Of a stretch of DNA of 64,000 bases, positions 64,000-64,000 are shown in pieces. This DNA is from JBCAXA01 sp038534295 (lineage in GTDB: Bacteria > Pseudomonadota > Gammaproteobacteria > Steroidobacterales > Woeseiaceae). The notes under the pieces are model-generated. The model was not told the origin of the DNA, made no database searches, and worked only from the letters and a program-made list of their open reading frames with translations. How positions within the stretch are numbered: position 1 is the stretch's first letter; every line of letters begins with the position of its first letter. The position numbers and the translations under genes were made by a program. The stretch lies in the NCBI GenBank assembly GCA_038534295.1, contig JBCAXA010000001.1:992001-1056000 (forward strand). Direction: 5' to 3'.

Positions 64000-64000
64000 G

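Overview
The window is GC-rich (low-to-mid 60s % by eye), densely coding chromosomal DNA from a gammaproteobacterium, probably an aerobic aquatic or sediment, biofilm-forming lineage. The gammaproteobacterial reading rests on the order polA - intergenic small RNA - engB (divergent) - cytochrome c4 - dsbA, which matches Pseudomonas and relatives, on a consensus sigma-E promoter and a near-consensus sigma-54 promoter, and on a peroxiredoxin-glutaredoxin hybrid. No tRNA, rRNA, CRISPR, insertion sequence or phage gene is visible. I cannot name the genus.

Region 1 (1-10.5 kb, + strand) is one tightly coupled run: argG (3' end), an uncharacterised P-loop NTPase, argC, argD, an N-acylornithine carbamoyltransferase, argB, argH, a hotdog thioesterase, lptM and polA. 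Adjacent genes overlap by 1-4 nt or are 1-8 nt apart. The carbamoyltransferase means citrulline is made on an acylated intermediate; its residues resemble the N-succinylornithine (Bacteroides) type more than the N-acetylornithine (Xanthomonas) type. Directly after polA sits a candidate sigma-E-controlled small RNA (about 10436-10537) in the position of ErsA/Spot 42.

Region 2 (10.5-20.5 kb) holds housekeeping and envelope genes: engB, cytochrome c4, anchored DsbA, an L,D-transpeptidase with a TPR partner, a DUF885 metallopeptidase-like protein, the Prx-Grx hybrid, an alkaline phosphatase lipoprotein, and a class IV aminotransferase coupled to a sulfotransferase-like protein.

Region 3 (20.5-44.3 kb) starts with a PEP-CTERM protein behind a sigma-54 promoter with upstream repeats. 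It continues with a molybdenum hydroxylase pair (IorAB type), a GGDEF diguanylate cyclase, a double cNMP-binding/acyltransferase fusion, a CE7-like esterase, a secreted protein of unknown function, two tandem Asp-box/VPS10 beta-propeller proteins, a second DUF885 lipoprotein, DUF1801, a TonB-dependent receptor, an FMN reductase, DUF4112 and an AbgT transporter.

Region 4 (44.3-64 kb) is an exopolysaccharide/exosortase locus. A minus-strand operon runs from a small ribbon-helix-helix-like gene and a VPLPA-CTERM protein through Wza-like export, outer-membrane barrel, Wzz-like chain-length protein, CpsD-like kinase, AAA ATPase and exosortase-EpsI fusion (XrtD type) to a WecA-like initiating transferase. 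Divergently placed are a flippase, a polymerase, an O-acetyltransferase and a sulfotransferase, with further glycosyltransferases, an FkbM methyltransferase and a secreted glycoside-hydrolase-like protein on either side. Together these predict a sulfated or acetylated exopolysaccharide made by a Wzx/Wzy route, coupled to anchoring of CTERM-tagged proteins.
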